The notes under the pieces are model-generated. The model worked only from the letters and a program-made list of their open reading frames with translations, was not told the DNA's origin and searched no databases. This document shows, one piece after another, positions 33,434 to 44,724 of a DNA stretch of 64,000 nt. Within the stretch, counting starts at the first letter, position 1. Every line of letters starts with the position of its first letter. Source of the stretch: Rutidosis leptorrhynchoides (Eukaryota > Streptophyta > Magnoliopsida > Asterales > Asteraceae); contig NC_092336.1 of NCBI RefSeq assembly GCF_046630445.1, positions 301,914,501 to 301,978,500 on the forward strand, given 5' to 3'. Both the position numbers and the translations under genes were made by a program.

Positions 33434-34235
33434 GACCAAATGCAGGCCAGACTCAAAACAGACAGCAGGTCTGTCTTCTCCACACAACACACACAAAAAC
33501 ACGAAACTCTCTCAAATCTTCACCAAATTTCGCCAATTTTCCACCGTAATTCGTCATTTTTCTTGCTCTAATCATGCCTAGATTCTCATTCTTCAGCAAA
33601 ATGGTAAAAATTACACCCCTAAACTCTATAAATTCATAGTTTTTGTGATAATTATCAATTTTTTACCTAATGCAATTTTGTTAATTTCTAGTGTAATTAG
33701 TGTTAAATTGTTAGTATTTTATGCATGTATAACCTAGATTGATGCTATTTAACATGATTTGAAGCCAAAAACTTCAAAATTTTTAGAAATCTAGGGTTAG
33801 TGTTCTTGAGCAATTTGGGGCTTTTTGATATAAACAGGTTATGGCCGATTTTTGTCATGAATTATTGCTAAATTGAGTAGTGTAACATGTTTAGATAGTT
33901 AAATGATCCAAACATTGATCCTAAACATGATTTTTAGAGATTAAAGTGGACTTTTTAAGTCCAAAATTTATGAACTTGATTAATTTGATATATTTGCCAT
34001 TTGAGACTTGTTTAATTATTAGTAATGACTATTTTGACATGATATTTGAGTTAAATGCTTATGAATTTTGTATACATTTTCATATGTGCTTATTTGAAAA
34101 GTGTAGAATTGTGAAAAATTGTGAAAATGTGTATAAGTTTAATTTTAATTTAACATATTATAGTGATTGTTTTAAGTTGTTATTTTGCTAACACTAATGC
34201 ATATTTGGATGCACAAATTTTGTGTTTAATGTGTT

Positions 34236-35519
34236 TTGCAGAAAGCCGATACTGGAGGTTCAGGAGTATCATCATCTAGACGACCAGCACCAGCACCAGA
34301 ACCAGAACCAGAAATGCAACACGAACAAGAACCACAACAAGAACCACAACAACAGCCTGATCAGCACATACCTTATTATGATCCGGTACAGTTTGTTGAT
34401 GAATTCATAGTATTCCCAATGAGGCCGCCAGTAGAATTCCCAACGATTCCTGAGCACACTCTGCATCCTAATCTAAGATTTGATAGGAGATGGAGAGATT
34501 ACGAGACATATCAAAGGAACAAATTCAAATTGGTAACAAAAAATGTAGAGGTGCCAAGGGTAATCGATTGGGCCCCTTTGGAAACGGTCCATCTAGCTGA
34601 CCGTGTTAGACAGCTTTTGGTACAAAGGTATGGCAGTTCTTCTTTTACAGTTTGGGAACGTCTTTTCACCATTCGTAGACCTGTATATAAGGAATGGTGT
34701 GTTGAGTTGATGAGTACTGTATCACTTGATACAAATATAGTTAGAATAGATGATAGAAGATTTCTTAGGTTTATCCTTGGCGGTAGGATGTACAGAATAT
34801 CCATGCTGGACATGGCCAGGGCCTTACAGATATATACTCCTGGTGAGTTGCTATTACCCGATTGTACAAATTTGATTCATTATGGTGAAAGGGTAGATAG
34901 TAACTTTGACGCTGACGCCATTTGGAGGCGTATGTCCCATTTTGATGTTTTTACACGAGCAGGAGGACACTCCTATACACATATTGACAGAGCCGAGCTT
35001 TGTATTATTCATAGATTTTTGGCTAACTTAATTACACAGAGAGGTCACAATAAAGAAAAAATTACCTTACATGATTTATTCTACCTAAAGTGTATTCGGG
35101 ATCCTAGAAGCTTTGTCAATATCCCTTACTGTGTTGCTTTTTATTTATCTAAAATGGTAGAGGGAATGCAGGACTGGAGTATAATAGGAGGAGGTATTTT
35201 TGTTACTCTCATTGGAGAGTATTTAGGTGTTGATAGGAACCAAGGGGGTCCATTACAGCTTTGTAGAGAACAGGTTGAGCCCTTAGGATTGAAAGCTTAT
35301 GTGGGTGCTAAGGTATTGAAAAGTAGACGTAACCAGGCAGTACCCTATGAGGGATCTCATCCTCAGGTAGAGAGAGGCTCAGACGAGGAAATGGAGGAGG
35401 CGGAAGACATTAGGGATGTCTTTCGAGATGCTATTCTTGACGTTCACGTTCGTATAGATGAGGAAGCAATGACGAACGCGGCCAGACATAGTATGTACGA
35501 GCAGTGGAACTCCGAGTGA
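34236..35519 (+). CDS. Athila ORF-1-type protein in the env position (427 aa)
   Basis: A long open frame after integrase. Residues 1-50 are Pro/Glu/Gln-rich. Residues ~75-360 form a globular block with FDRRWRDYETYQRNKFKLV, WERLFTIRRPVYKEWCVELM, RRFLRFILGGRMYRISM and LITQRGHNKEKITLHDLFYL, which I recognise as the plant retrotransposon ORF-1 (Athila) family. The C-terminus is acidic. I see no signal peptide and no clear membrane anchor in this frame, so 'env-like' describes the position only. The family's function is unknown. An AT-rich stretch with a possible splice acceptor (GTGTTTTGCAG at 34232-34242) precedes it, in keeping with expression by splicing as proposed for Athila elements. Confidence 0.75.
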   Translation: MQKADTGGSGVSSSRRPAPAPEPEPEMQHEQEPQQEPQQQPDQHIPYYDPVQFVDEFIVFPMRPPVEFPTIPEHTLHPNLRFDRRWRDYETYQRNKFKLVTKNVEVPRVIDWAPLETVHLADRVRQLLVQRYGSSSFTVWERLFTIRRPVYKEWCVELMSTVSLDTNIVRIDDRRFLRFILGGRMYRISMLDMARALQIYTPGELLLPDCTNLIHYGERVDSNFDADAIWRRMSHFDVFTRAGGHSYTHIDRAELCIIHRFLANLITQRGHNKEKITLHDLFYLKCIRDPRSFVNIPYCVAFYLSKMVEGMQDWSIIGGGIFVTLIGEYLGVDRNQGGPLQLCREQVEPLGLKAYVGAKVLKSRRNQAVPYEGSHPQVERGSDEEMEEAEDIRDVFRDAILDVHVRIDEEAMTNAARHSMYEQWNSE

Positions 35520-37849
35520 GTATACGAGGATTATAGGCGACGCCAACACCATAGCTGGGTAGTTCATCAGCACCAAATCATGAGCCAGCTATCATATCAG
35601 GTACCAAATAACTATGTACCTACTCGACCTGCTCATTTTCCGCCACACAGCCCCGATATCCGACCACCCTTTAACCGGTATGACTATAACTAAGTCTATC
35701 AGAACACCTATAACCAACAATGGAGCCCACCTGATGAGATGAACTGGAACCCCTATCCAGACTGATTTGGTTCCATTTAGTTATTTATATGATTTTTATG
35801 TTTTTATCTTTTTACTTATTCATGTTTAAACTTATGTTATTGAATATACTTATGTACTCTTTATCATTTTTATTATTATTGTGTACTAATATTTCACATT
35901 TAGGATTTGAAAGTGGGATATTAAGTCCCATTTCAAATTGCCATGCATGTTTATATTTGTATGTATGTATATTGTAAATTGTACAAAACAGGGTAAAACA
36001 ACGCATTTTCAAAGACTGGCATTAAGTTCAGCAAAAGCTACTAATTTTGACGACAAGATGACAAATAAATGTGATGTAACAACAGACGGAATGAACAAAT
36101 GATATGCACCATTTATCATTCAGCAAACAAACGCCAATATGTTTGGAAATTTTGGTAAAATTTAATCATTTTTCTACGCTAATCACCCTCAATAATTTAA
36201 ATTGTTATTGATTTCTTGCAAATGAGGGCATTGCAAGATCTTAAGTGTGGGAAGAGGTTAAATTCTTTCAGATTTTAAAATTTTTACTTTATACACTTGG
36301 TTACCATTAAAAATACTAGTAACGTAGTAGTTGTATTAGAATCTAGTGCTCTCTGATAATAAAGAACAGCCCTAGTCTTATATACTGACTACCCAATTCT
36401 AGTAAAAATTTTCAAAATTTTCAATTAAATGAACTCAAAATCATGTTTATACATATTTATGAACGATAAAACTAGGTGTTAACACCGAAATTATTGTTAC
36501 CTCGGAAAGGACATAAATTGAGAAACAAACCGAAATGTTAAAATGCATTTAAAATGGAATAGAGGACAATAAAAAGTAAAATAAAAGCCAAGTGTGGGAA
36601 AAATTACCAAGTTATCTTAAACATATGTCACATATTTCTGTAACAAATAATTGAAGATACTTTTGCTTTGGACTAAACTAAACTGTTTTACCCAATGAAA
36701 GAAAAGAAGAGATGGATCTACACGATGAATCAATTTCATCGTTAAAAGGAAGTAAAGTCTTTCGAAAAAGAAACGCGCTTCTTGATTTAGGTCATGAAGT
36801 TGTCGTCCAGACCAGCTGTAGGTTGATGAAAAATCTAGAAAAGTCATCTCTAAAATCAGCAGAAAATCCACGGACCTCAGCATAAAACAGGGTCGCCAAG
36901 TGGTCAGATGTATCCTAACCATGAGAAGGATTTATCTCGTATAATGGGGGGGCACCGTGCAAATTAGCTTGATAAGACTAATAAATCAGATCCCCATAAA
37001 GGATAATCTCCTTTAAAGATCAAAAATCAGCTTTTAAGACTGATATTACTCAATCCTAGAGATTGACCTTAAAGATTGAGAATTACAAACTCATGGAATT
37101 CAATGATATCTAAACTCGAGCTTGAACAAGAAAATATTTTGATCAAATTATAAACCGATTTGTTTTCAATGCGTTCATTACCATTAAACGTAAAATCCTA
37201 GGAATTCACCTGGAATTCATTAGGTCACCTGAACCAAATCGGGTGTCAACCGTAAGAACGGTGGTTGCATAGCATGGTCGAAGACAGGACCTTGTGCCAG
37301 ACCGAAAAATCATAAGGGTGAGCTTTACTATTGCTCCTACAAAGGATAGTAATTGCGTCCGACACGTTATAGACCATAATTAAAAGCATGTCAGGGGACA
37401 TTGCCTTAACAGTTGCTTGTTCAACGCTTTCCTTTACAACCGGACGGTAGTTTACCGAAAGGTAATATACGGAGCAAGTATACTGGACGTGTTGCTTTCC
37501 TAATACAAGGTTAGCAAGTGGCTGACACAAAACCACAAGTTTTGAGCTAAAATTTTCAAATCTGAAACCCACCAAGCCCACAAAAATATTTTGCAAACAC
37601 CGGTGAAGGGTTATTCCGAAAAACTTATCTAGGGTAAAAACTAGATTTAATTTTCAAAAGATCAAATGTTTTTATAAAGATCCAATTTCCTTAATGGATC
37701 TAAATTTTATAGTTATGTGGGACTGTAAACCACATCGTTACTACCATTGTTTATACCGCCGTAAAGAAATCACTGATGTACAAAGTGTGAAGAATAAAGA
37801 AGTGATTCTAGTATTTCAAGACTATATTGCTTGAGGACAAGCAACGCTC
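35520..37849. other. Athila-type 3' non-coding region
   Basis: About 2.3 kb without a supportable gene. It holds a segment shared with the SIRE-type element (36315-36405), two polypurine-like motifs (AAGTGTGGGAAGAGG near 36243 and AAGTGTGGGAAAAAT near 36591), and a hairpin just before the true polypurine tract. Confidence 0.7.
36315..36405 (+). repeat. Segment shared with the SIRE-type element
   Basis: About 91 bp that align, with roughly seven mismatches and no gaps by eye, to the minus strand of 16431-16520 in the SIRE-type element. In the SIRE element it spans the last codons of the 347-aa post-pol ORF and the sequence after it. Here it lies in non-coding sequence. Confidence 0.9.
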
Positions 37850-37864
37850 AAGTGTGGGAATATT
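37827..37864 (+). other. Hairpin and polypurine tract of Athila-type element
   Basis: TTGCTTG-AGGA-CAAGCAA (37827-37844) forms a 7-bp stem with a 4-nt loop. It contains GAGGACAAGCAA, a phrase common upstream of the polypurine tract in plant Athila/Tat elements. The tract AAGTGTGGGAATAT then abuts the 3' LTR. Confidence 0.75.
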
Positions 37865-39815
37865 TGATAATGCTAAAAACGAACATATATTTCATAGCAT
37901 TATTCCTCAAGAAAGACAAGCTTTTAGTTGCAATTGTCCTATTTACAAGTGATATTCATTTAAATAATAAAAGGTGAAGACAAAAGACAGATTCGACGAA
38001 TTGAAGACGCAAACGACCAAAAAGCTCAAAAGTACAAAATACAATCAATGAGGTTCCAATTATTGATAAGAAACGTCTCAAAATTACAAGAGTACAAGAT
38101 TCAAAATGCAAAGTACAAGATATTAAATTATTCGCAAGGACATTCGAAAATCCGGAACCGGGACCAGAGTCAACTCTCAACGCTTGACGCAACGGACTAA
38201 AAATTACAAGTCAACTATGCACATAAATATAATATAATATTTAAATAATTCTTATAATTATTTATATATTATATATTATATTATTAAAAACTGTCGGCAG
38301 AAAAAACAAAGACATGTGAGCCTCTCCAGCTGGCCATGCGATCGCATGGCCTGGAAGGCATAAATCCATGCGATCGCATGGTGCACAGTTCCAGCCCACA
38401 TGCCTATAAAAATCGAGCTTTGGTGTAACACAAAACACATCTTTTTCTTCTCCTCATTCATACGTAGTATATATTTATATTTTAATTTTAATTTTAATTT
38501 TAATTTTAATTCTAATAATAAGGGTATGTTAGCGAATGTTGTAAGGGTGTAAGTCGAAATTCTGTCCGTGTAACGCTACGCTATTTTTAATCATTGTAAG
38601 TTATGTTCAACCTTTTTACATTAATGTCTCGTAGCTAAGTTATTATTATGCTTATTTAATCCAAAGTAATCATGATGTTGGGCTAAAAATATTAAAATTG
38701 GGTAATTGGGCTTTGTACCATAATTGGGGTTTGGACAAAAGAACGACACTTGCAGAAATTAGACTATGGGCTATTAATGGGATTTATATTTGTTTAACTA
38801 AATGATAGTTTGTTAATTTTAATATAAAGATTTACAATTGGACGTCTCTATAAATAACCATATACACTCAATCGGACACAATGGGCGGGATATTTATATG
38901 TACGAATAATCGTTCATTTAACCGGACACGGGAATGGATTAATAGTCACTAGAATTATTAAAACAGGGGTGAAATTATGTACAAGGACACTTGGCATAAT
39001 TGATAATAAAGTATTAAAACCGTGGGTTACACTCAGTCGACATCCTGGTGTAATTATTAAACAAAGTAATAAAACCTTGTTACAGTTTAAGTCCCCAATT
39101 AGTTGGAATATTTAACTTCGGGTATAAGGATAATTTGACGAGGACACTCGCACTTTATATTTATGACTGATGGACTGTTATGGACAAAAACCAGACGGAT
39201 ATATTAAATAATCCAGGACAAAGGACAATTAACCCATGGGCATAAAACTAAAATCAACACGTCAAACATCATGATTACGGAAGTTTAAATAAGCATAATT
39301 CTTTCATTTCATATTTAATTTCCTTTATTTTATATTTAATTGCACTTTTAATTATCGTACTTTTTAATTATCGCAAATTTATTTTATCGCACTTTTGTAT
39401 ATCGCAATTTCATTATCGTTATTTACTTTACGCTTTAAATTAAGTCTTTTATTTATTTAATATTTTACATTTTGTTTTAACTGCGACTAAAGTTTTAAAA
39501 TCGACAAACCGGTCATTAAATGGTAAAAACCCCCCTTTATAATAATAATATTACTTATATATATATTTGTATTTTTATAAAATAAAACTAATATAGCGTT
39601 AAGCTTTGATTAAAAGATTTTCCCTGTGGAACGAACCGGACTTACTAAAAACTACACTACTGTACGATTAGGTACACTGCCTATAAGTGTTGTAGCAAGG
39701 TTTAAGTATATCCATTCTATAAATAAATAAATATCTTGTGTAAAATTGTATCGTATTTAATAGTATTTCCTGCTAAAATTTAATAGTATTTTATACCCCT
39801 TAGCTTTAACTATCA
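37865..39815 (+). repeat. Athila-type 3' LTR
   Basis: Same length as the left copy, with the paired palindromes at 38332-38381. The CTTAT duplication follows. Confidence 0.95.
38332..38381. repeat. Paired palindromes, CATGCGATCGCATG core (3' LTR)
   Basis: Same pair and spacer as 23188-23237. The palindrome arms show no differences between the two LTRs although nearby bases do differ. Confidence 0.97.
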
Positions 39816-39820
39816 CTTAT

Positions 39821-41300
39821 ACATCAATTCAGTTTTCCATTGAGGAGAATCTCTTTTCTGATCAGCTTTCCTCATGTCAGCCAAAAACTTGCTACCACTA
39901 TCATCCTCATCAGACTCCTTGACCTCCTTGGCCATTAAACACAACTTCTTTTCTTGAGTATAACCAGCACCATCATCATCAGTATCACTATCAGAGGAAG
40001 ACGATGAGCTGGTTTCATCCCAATCATGATGCTCAGCAACTATAACCTTTTCTGGATTTTTACCCTTCTTATCAGTCTTAGCACTTTCCTTCATCTGAGC
40101 TTTCATAGGTTTGTACTTGTTCTTGTACTTATCAGCTTTAGAGAAAGAGTTAGCATGTGAAGTTGGAGGTTTCCTGGACATGCACTCAGCTGCAAAGTGT
40201 CCAACCTTCCCACAATTATAACACTCAGATTTAGGACCTTTGACTGATTTGCTGATAAACCTAGCATTTGGTTTCTTACTCCCTTTGTATGACTTGCTGG
40301 TTCTATTATGATTGAACCTTTTGAACTGCCTAGCCAGCAAGGCCATACCTTTAGCAAACCCTTCTACATCACTTTCATCATCACTGCTTTCTTCAGACCC
40401 AGTACCACTATCCACATCACTCTCAGCTGTCTCTTCTTCTGCCATCAGCTTTTGAACCAGTAAAGCCTTTTGAGCTTTCTTTTTAGCATTAGCAATAAGA
40501 GCAGTATCATCATTTTTAGACGATTTTAAAGTGGTGGGGGCAGACCTAAAGTTTTCTTTCAAGTTAAGTTCAAATTTAGCTTCTGCCTTCTCATGGTTCC
40601 ATAAGGAGCTATAGAGAGAAGACAAGTTAAAGTTTTTTAAGATCTGAGTGGTTCTTAATGGGTCAGTTACAGGTTTCCATTTAGTAGGCAGTGAGTCAAT
40701 GAATTTGTTTACTTGTTCAAATTCTGTATACGTGACATTCAAGGTATTCATGTCAGCAATTAGGGATTTAAAACTAATGAAGGTTTGCTTAAGGGTTTCA
40801 TTCTTGTAGGCAAAGAACATTTCATATTCTCTTTTCAAAGCTATCATTCTGTTCTGCCTTACCTCACCCATACCCTCATAGGTAACATCTAAATAGTCCA
40901 ACATAAGCTTAGCATTTTCTTTTTCCTTAATCAGTTTGAACAATGTGTTAGGTAAAGTTATAGCTAACAAGGTTCTGATCTTAGGGTCAAGTCTAACACG
41001 ACATTTATCCTCAGCATCCCATCTAGAAGGAGTGAGAATAACCTCTCTGCCAGGAACAGCAAGAGTGTCAGCAGTCGCTGGTACACTGCCAATAGTCTCA
41101 GTAGGAACGAATGGACCATTTGTGGCAATATCAGGCATGAGTGGGTCAATAGACTCAAGGTGAAGCATGAATCTTGCTTTCCAAGTTTCATACTCTTCTT
41201 CATCAAATTTGGGTGGTCTATTGGATGAGCCATTTTCAAGGTAAGCTGAATTGGAATAAGCAGCCATGGGAGAATTCAGATCCAAGATATTAATTATCAA
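39821..41300 (-). CDS. SIRE-type gag, first part, right of the nested element
   Basis: Begins just inside the primer site. It shows PKFDEEEYETWKARFMLHLE (the UBN2/DUF4219-type gag start of Copia elements), YEGMGEVRQNRMIALKREYE, and a CCHC zinc knuckle CYNCGKVGHFAAEC near 40200. An acidic Ser/Asp-rich stretch follows. Gag packages element RNA. This reading frame runs up to the CTTAT target duplication of the nested Athila-type element. Confidence 0.85.
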
Positions 41301-41307
41301 GACTGAA

Positions 41308-41319
41308 GCTCTGATACCA
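41308..41319 (-). other. Primer-binding site of SIRE-type element (initiator tRNA-Met)
   Basis: The minus strand reads TGGTATCAGAGC, 2 bp from the 5' LTR. It sets the element's direction. Confidence 0.88.
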
Positions 41320-41321
41320 GT

Positions 41322-42308
41322 TGTTGGTCCCTTAATAACAACAGGAGTATTGTAGAGGGGGGTGAATACAATTACTTTTTAATTAACTAGACAGTTAAAC
41401 TCGATTATGTATTCAAGCATGCAAATTAGATAGAGTCACAGGTAATTTTCAACGGTTATTCTTTATTAATTAAATCACAAAGAATTACAACTATCCTTGG
41501 CGGAATGATAGTTGGTTGATACAGAATACCTAGATTATAGCTAAGAGGTAAACTAAAAGCTATTACACGTTTAGGACTCTAAATAATGAAACCCACACCA
41601 CTAGTTGATACAACAGTGAATACAACAATATATAGTAGTCCTATTGTCCGTGTAATTAATCTATTGTCCACTAGTACATTGGATGCCTTGTACTTGTGGG
41701 GACAATTGTGTCAGAAGGCGTGCTCTTCTTTTTTCCTCTTAGGTAGCTATTACTCTTCTTTTTTCCTCTTAGGTAGCTATTTGCAGGAACAAACCAATTC
41801 GGTTTGGCACTACCATTTGATTTAAACAAATGGAATGTTGTGTTCCCTAGGTATGAATAAAGTATAACACATGTCTGCACATGCGTTCCACTTCTGCATT
41901 CCCACGTGGTCTTGTAAGGTCACTTGTCAGCCGCCGACTCCTGTCCTTTTCTGTTCAACTTTGTCTTCGACTTCTGTTGAATAGTGCGTTGATGTAGACC
42001 ACTCTGGGAAACTACCATGCTTGTAATGGAGCATGGTTGTCTTGTGTTGTATGCTGCTATCCAGATCTACTGGTTCTTCATATGCTGAGTCACTTGATAT
42101 TTTTAATTAGCTGAGTACTCATCCTGTGCTGATTCGAAGAATACATTCTACCCTGTGCTAGTAGAACAGCCAGCATACTACACACTCGACACATCTATAT
42201 TAGCTGACTGTACATAAACAAACTTGTGCTTGCTGCACATAACATTTTAGTGTAAATAAATTACAGTTTTGTCATAATTAAATCCTTAATTATTTTGGGG
42301 ACTCAACA
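41322..42308 (-). repeat. SIRE-type element LTR (5' LTR in element sense)
   Basis: A 987-bp copy. It carries a private tandem duplication of a roughly 30-bp block (CTCTTCTTTTTTCCTCTTAG and following bases, at 41723 and 41753). The block is single in the other LTR, so it arose after insertion. Confidence 0.92.
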
Positions 42309-42313
42309 CTATA

Positions 42314-42362
42314 TGAATGAGAGGTCATGGATTCGAGCCCGGTTCAGGGCATTTTTTTTGAA
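42314..42362 (+). other. Possible tRNA-like (SINE) fragment split by the SIRE-type element
   Basis: GAGGTCATGGATTCGAGCCCG contains GATTCGAGCC, a perfect match to the pol III box B consensus GWTTCRANNC. Soon after come GGTTCAGGGCA and a T8 run that could end pol III transcription. The upstream part (GGATGAATGAAATGGGTATTTG, about 10066-10088) lies on the far side of the SIRE-type element and could supply a weak box A. It may be a SINE remnant or a decayed tRNA-like sequence. A chance match is not excluded. Confidence 0.35.
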
Positions 42363-42387
42363 AAAGCTTATTTGAGGTAGTTACATA

Positions 42388-42389
<2 letters not shown>

Positions 42390-42437
<48 letters not shown>

Positions 42438-42465
42438 GTTATTATTATTATTATTATTATTATTA
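42390..42465. repeat. (ATT)n microsatellite
   Basis: About 25 TTA/ATT units with one interruption (TTG). Confidence 0.95.
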
Positions 42466-42577
42466 ACATTAATTACTATCAAGTATTATTAATATGTATT
42501 ATTAGTACTAAGAGTTAGGATCAAAATTATAATTTTTATTGTAAAAATAATACAACTTTTTATTATTTATTATCATT

Positions 42578-42579
42578 AA

Positions 42580-42650
<71 letters not shown>
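42578..42650. repeat. (ATT)n microsatellite
   Basis: A second run of about 24 ATT units, with looser ATT/ATC-rich sequence up to about 42800. The poly-isoleucine frame over it is not a gene. Confidence 0.95.
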
Positions 42651-42999
42651 TTATCATTATTATTATTAGTATTAACATTATTATTAATATTTTTATTATT
42701 TTTAATATTATTACTATAATTACTTTTACCATTATTATTAATATTAGAATTATATTAACATTATTATTATCAATATTACTACTACTATTATTATTATTAC
42801 AATCAAAGTTAGTTATATAAAAATATATTTAATAAGACTATATTTTATAAATTATTTATTTTAAGTATATAAAGTAAATATATTTAAGTTAATAATGAAA
42901 CACATGAATTACTAAAAATAACACTTATATTAATAATAATACATAAATTTATTTGACTTCAATTATAGGTGTTAATATATATATATATACATGATATAG

Positions 43000-44215
43000 G
43001 TTCGTGAATCCGAAGCCAACCCTGCATTGTTCAGTTTCGTCATATGTATTTTTACTACAAAATACAGTATGGTGAGTTTCATTTGCTCCATTTTTAAATG
43101 CTTTTGCAATATATATTTTTGGGACTGAGAATACATGCAAATGCTTTATTAACTGTTTTACAATATTTATATGCGTGAGTTTCATTTGCTCCCTTTTTAA
43201 ATGCTTTTGCAATATATATTTTTGGGACAGAGAATACATGCAAATGCTTTATTAACTGTTTTACAATATTTATATGCGTGAGTTTCATTTGCTCCCTTTT
43301 TAAATGCTTTTGCAATATATATTTTTGGGACTGAGAATACATGCAAATGCTTTATTAACTGTTTTACAATATTTATATGCGTGAGTTTCATTTGCTCCCT
43401 TTTTAAATGCTTTTGCAATATATATTTTTGGGACTGAGAATACATGCAAATGCTTTATTAACTGTTTTACAATATTTATATGCGTGAGTTTCATTTGCTC
43501 CCTTTTTAAATGCTTTTGCAATATGTATTTTTGGGACTGAGAATACATGCAAATGCTTTATTAACTGTTTTACAATATTTATATGCGTGAGTTTCATTTG
43601 CTCCCTTTTTAAATGCTTTTGCAATATATATTTTTGAGACTGAGAATACATGCAAATGCTTTATTAACTGTTTTACGAAATAGACACAAGTAATCGAAAC
43701 TACATTCTATGGTTGGATTATCGAATCGAATATCACCCTTTTTAGTCTGGTAATCTAAGAATTAGGGAACAGAAACCCTAATTGACGCGAATCCTAAAGA
43801 TAGATCTATCGGGCCCAACAAGCCCCATCCAAAGTACCGGATGCTTTAGTACTTCGAAATTTATATCATGTCCGAAGGAGGATCCCGGAATGATGGGGAT
43901 ATTCTTATATGCATATTGTGAATGTCGGTTACCAGGTGTTAAATCCATATGAATGATATTTTTGTCTCTATGCATGGGACGTATGTTTATGAGGAATGAA
44001 AAATGAAAATCTTGTGGTCTATTAAATTAATAGAAATGATTGTTTATGATAAACTAATGAACTCACCAACCTTTTGGTTGACACTTGAAAGCATGTTTAT
44101 TCTCAGGTATGAAAGAAACCTTCCGCTGTGCATTTGCTCATTTTTAAGACATTATTTGGAGTCGATCATCGCAATGGAACCAGATGTTGATGACTTCATC
44201 CAGATGGATTAGGAC
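43000..44215 (+). repeat. Diverged LTR fragment related to the first element's LTR
   Basis: The plus strand here matches the minus strand of 666-2790 over several blocks: GTTCGTGAATCCGA.GCCAACC, TGTATTTTTACTA..AAATACA, GTGAGTTTCATTTGCTCCC, ACTCACCAACCTTTTGGTTG, and AAAGCATGTTTATTCTCAGG. Intervening sequence differs considerably, so this is an older insertion or a sister family. I do not see a partner LTR or internal domains. It is either a solo LTR or a fragment. The 103-bp tandem array sits inside it. Confidence 0.7.
43072..43674. repeat. Tandem array, about 6 units of 103 bp
   Basis: GTGAGTTTCATTTGCTCC recurs at exact 103-bp steps (about 43075, 43178, 43281, 43384, 43487, 43590). Units are nearly identical, with only occasional single-base changes; the first has CCATTTTT for CCCTTTTT. 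The unit is derived from the LTR segment that surrounds it. Confidence 0.95.
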
Positions 44216-44724
44216 GGGGTATGACATCGGTGACACTAGTTCTGTCGTTCCTCCGTCGTTGCTTCCTTTTCTTCTCTCTGGTGGTTGTAGGGGACGAGTT
44301 ATGCGGACCTCTACAACCCCTTTGGGTGGTTATAAGGTTTGATAAGGGTTAGGGTTACACGAGTTTTTGTGTATGTTGTAGGCTTAGGGTTGGTGGTTTA
44401 TGTTTGTTTGACATTTCTATTATATATAATTCCCATAGTACGTGCTTGCTCTGTATTCAATGTAGTCGTTCGAATTATTTCGAATGAACAGAGTAAGTGT
44501 CATTAGCAGTTATAAGACTATATTAGAATTTACATTTATATCTTGTATGTTATAAATAATTAATTTTTTAATTTTATATATGACATAATATAATAATAAT
44601 AATATATAATATAATATATGAAACACAAATAAAAATTACACATACACAACTAATCATGGTTTAAGGTGTTGTAATTTGCAACAAAGCATAATTGATTGTG
44701 TATTTGTAATTTTTGATTGTGTAA
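44216..44724. other. Unrecognised AT-rich sequence
   Basis: No gene or known repeat seen. It contains an AT-rich tract with ATAATAATA runs near 44580-44620. It may be the end of the decayed LTR fragment. Confidence 0.4.

Larger units (their letters stand above)
22721..39815 (+). mobile_element. Athila-type Ty3/Gypsy LTR retrotransposon nested in the SIRE-type element
   Basis: LTRs of exactly 1,951 bp at 22721-24671 and 37865-39815 (TGATAATGCT...AACTATCA) are flanked by the 5-bp target duplication CTTAT at 22716-22720 and 39816-39820. A tRNA-Asp-type primer site follows the left LTR, so it reads on the plus strand, opposite to its host element. Order: leader, gag, protease, reverse transcriptase ([10 protein letters not shown]), RNase H, integrase, a small zinc-knuckle ORF, then an env-position ORF of the Athila ORF-1 type. 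The primer tRNA, reverse transcriptase motif and ORF order indicate Athila. I counted about 27 LTR differences by eye (1.4%), mostly transitions, which suggests an age well under a million years at usual plant rates. The gag-pol region has about six breaks. Confidence 0.92.
10094..42308 (-). mobile_element. Giant Ty1/Copia LTR retrotransposon, SIRE-type, interrupted by a nested Athila-type element
   Basis: LTRs at 10094-11060 and 41322-42308 both begin TGTT(A/G)GTCCCTTAATAAC and end GGGGACTCAACA. The 5-bp target duplication CTATA is present at 10089-10093 and 42309-42313. The primer site lies by the right LTR and the polypurine tract by the left, so the element reads on the minus strand. Order in element sense: LTR, gag with a zinc knuckle, [nested element], coiled-coil and second zinc-knuckle region, pol in Copia order (protease, integrase, reverse transcriptase, RNase H), then about 6 kb of extra coding sequence before the 3' LTR. 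Without the nested insertion the element is about 15.1 kb. The post-pol region and large size point to the SIRE lineage. LTR divergence by eye is about 2.5%. Pol looks whole; the remainder has a few breaks. Confidence 0.9.

Noticed and set aside
34236-35519. A true viral envelope protein in the Athila-type element
   Set aside because: No signal peptide, membrane anchor or cleavage-type motif is visible. It matches the Athila ORF-1 type block, so only the position is env-like.
42508-42732. 74-codon poly-isoleucine frame
   Set aside because: It is a reading of the ATT microsatellite.
43072-43674. Regularly spaced repeat that could be mistaken for a CRISPR-type array
   Set aside because: Whole 103-bp units are repeated without variable spacers, in a plant LTR. 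It is a minisatellite.
44003-44212. 69-codon frame
   Set aside because: It reads across the diverged LTR fragment, with matching non-coding sequence in the first element's LTR.
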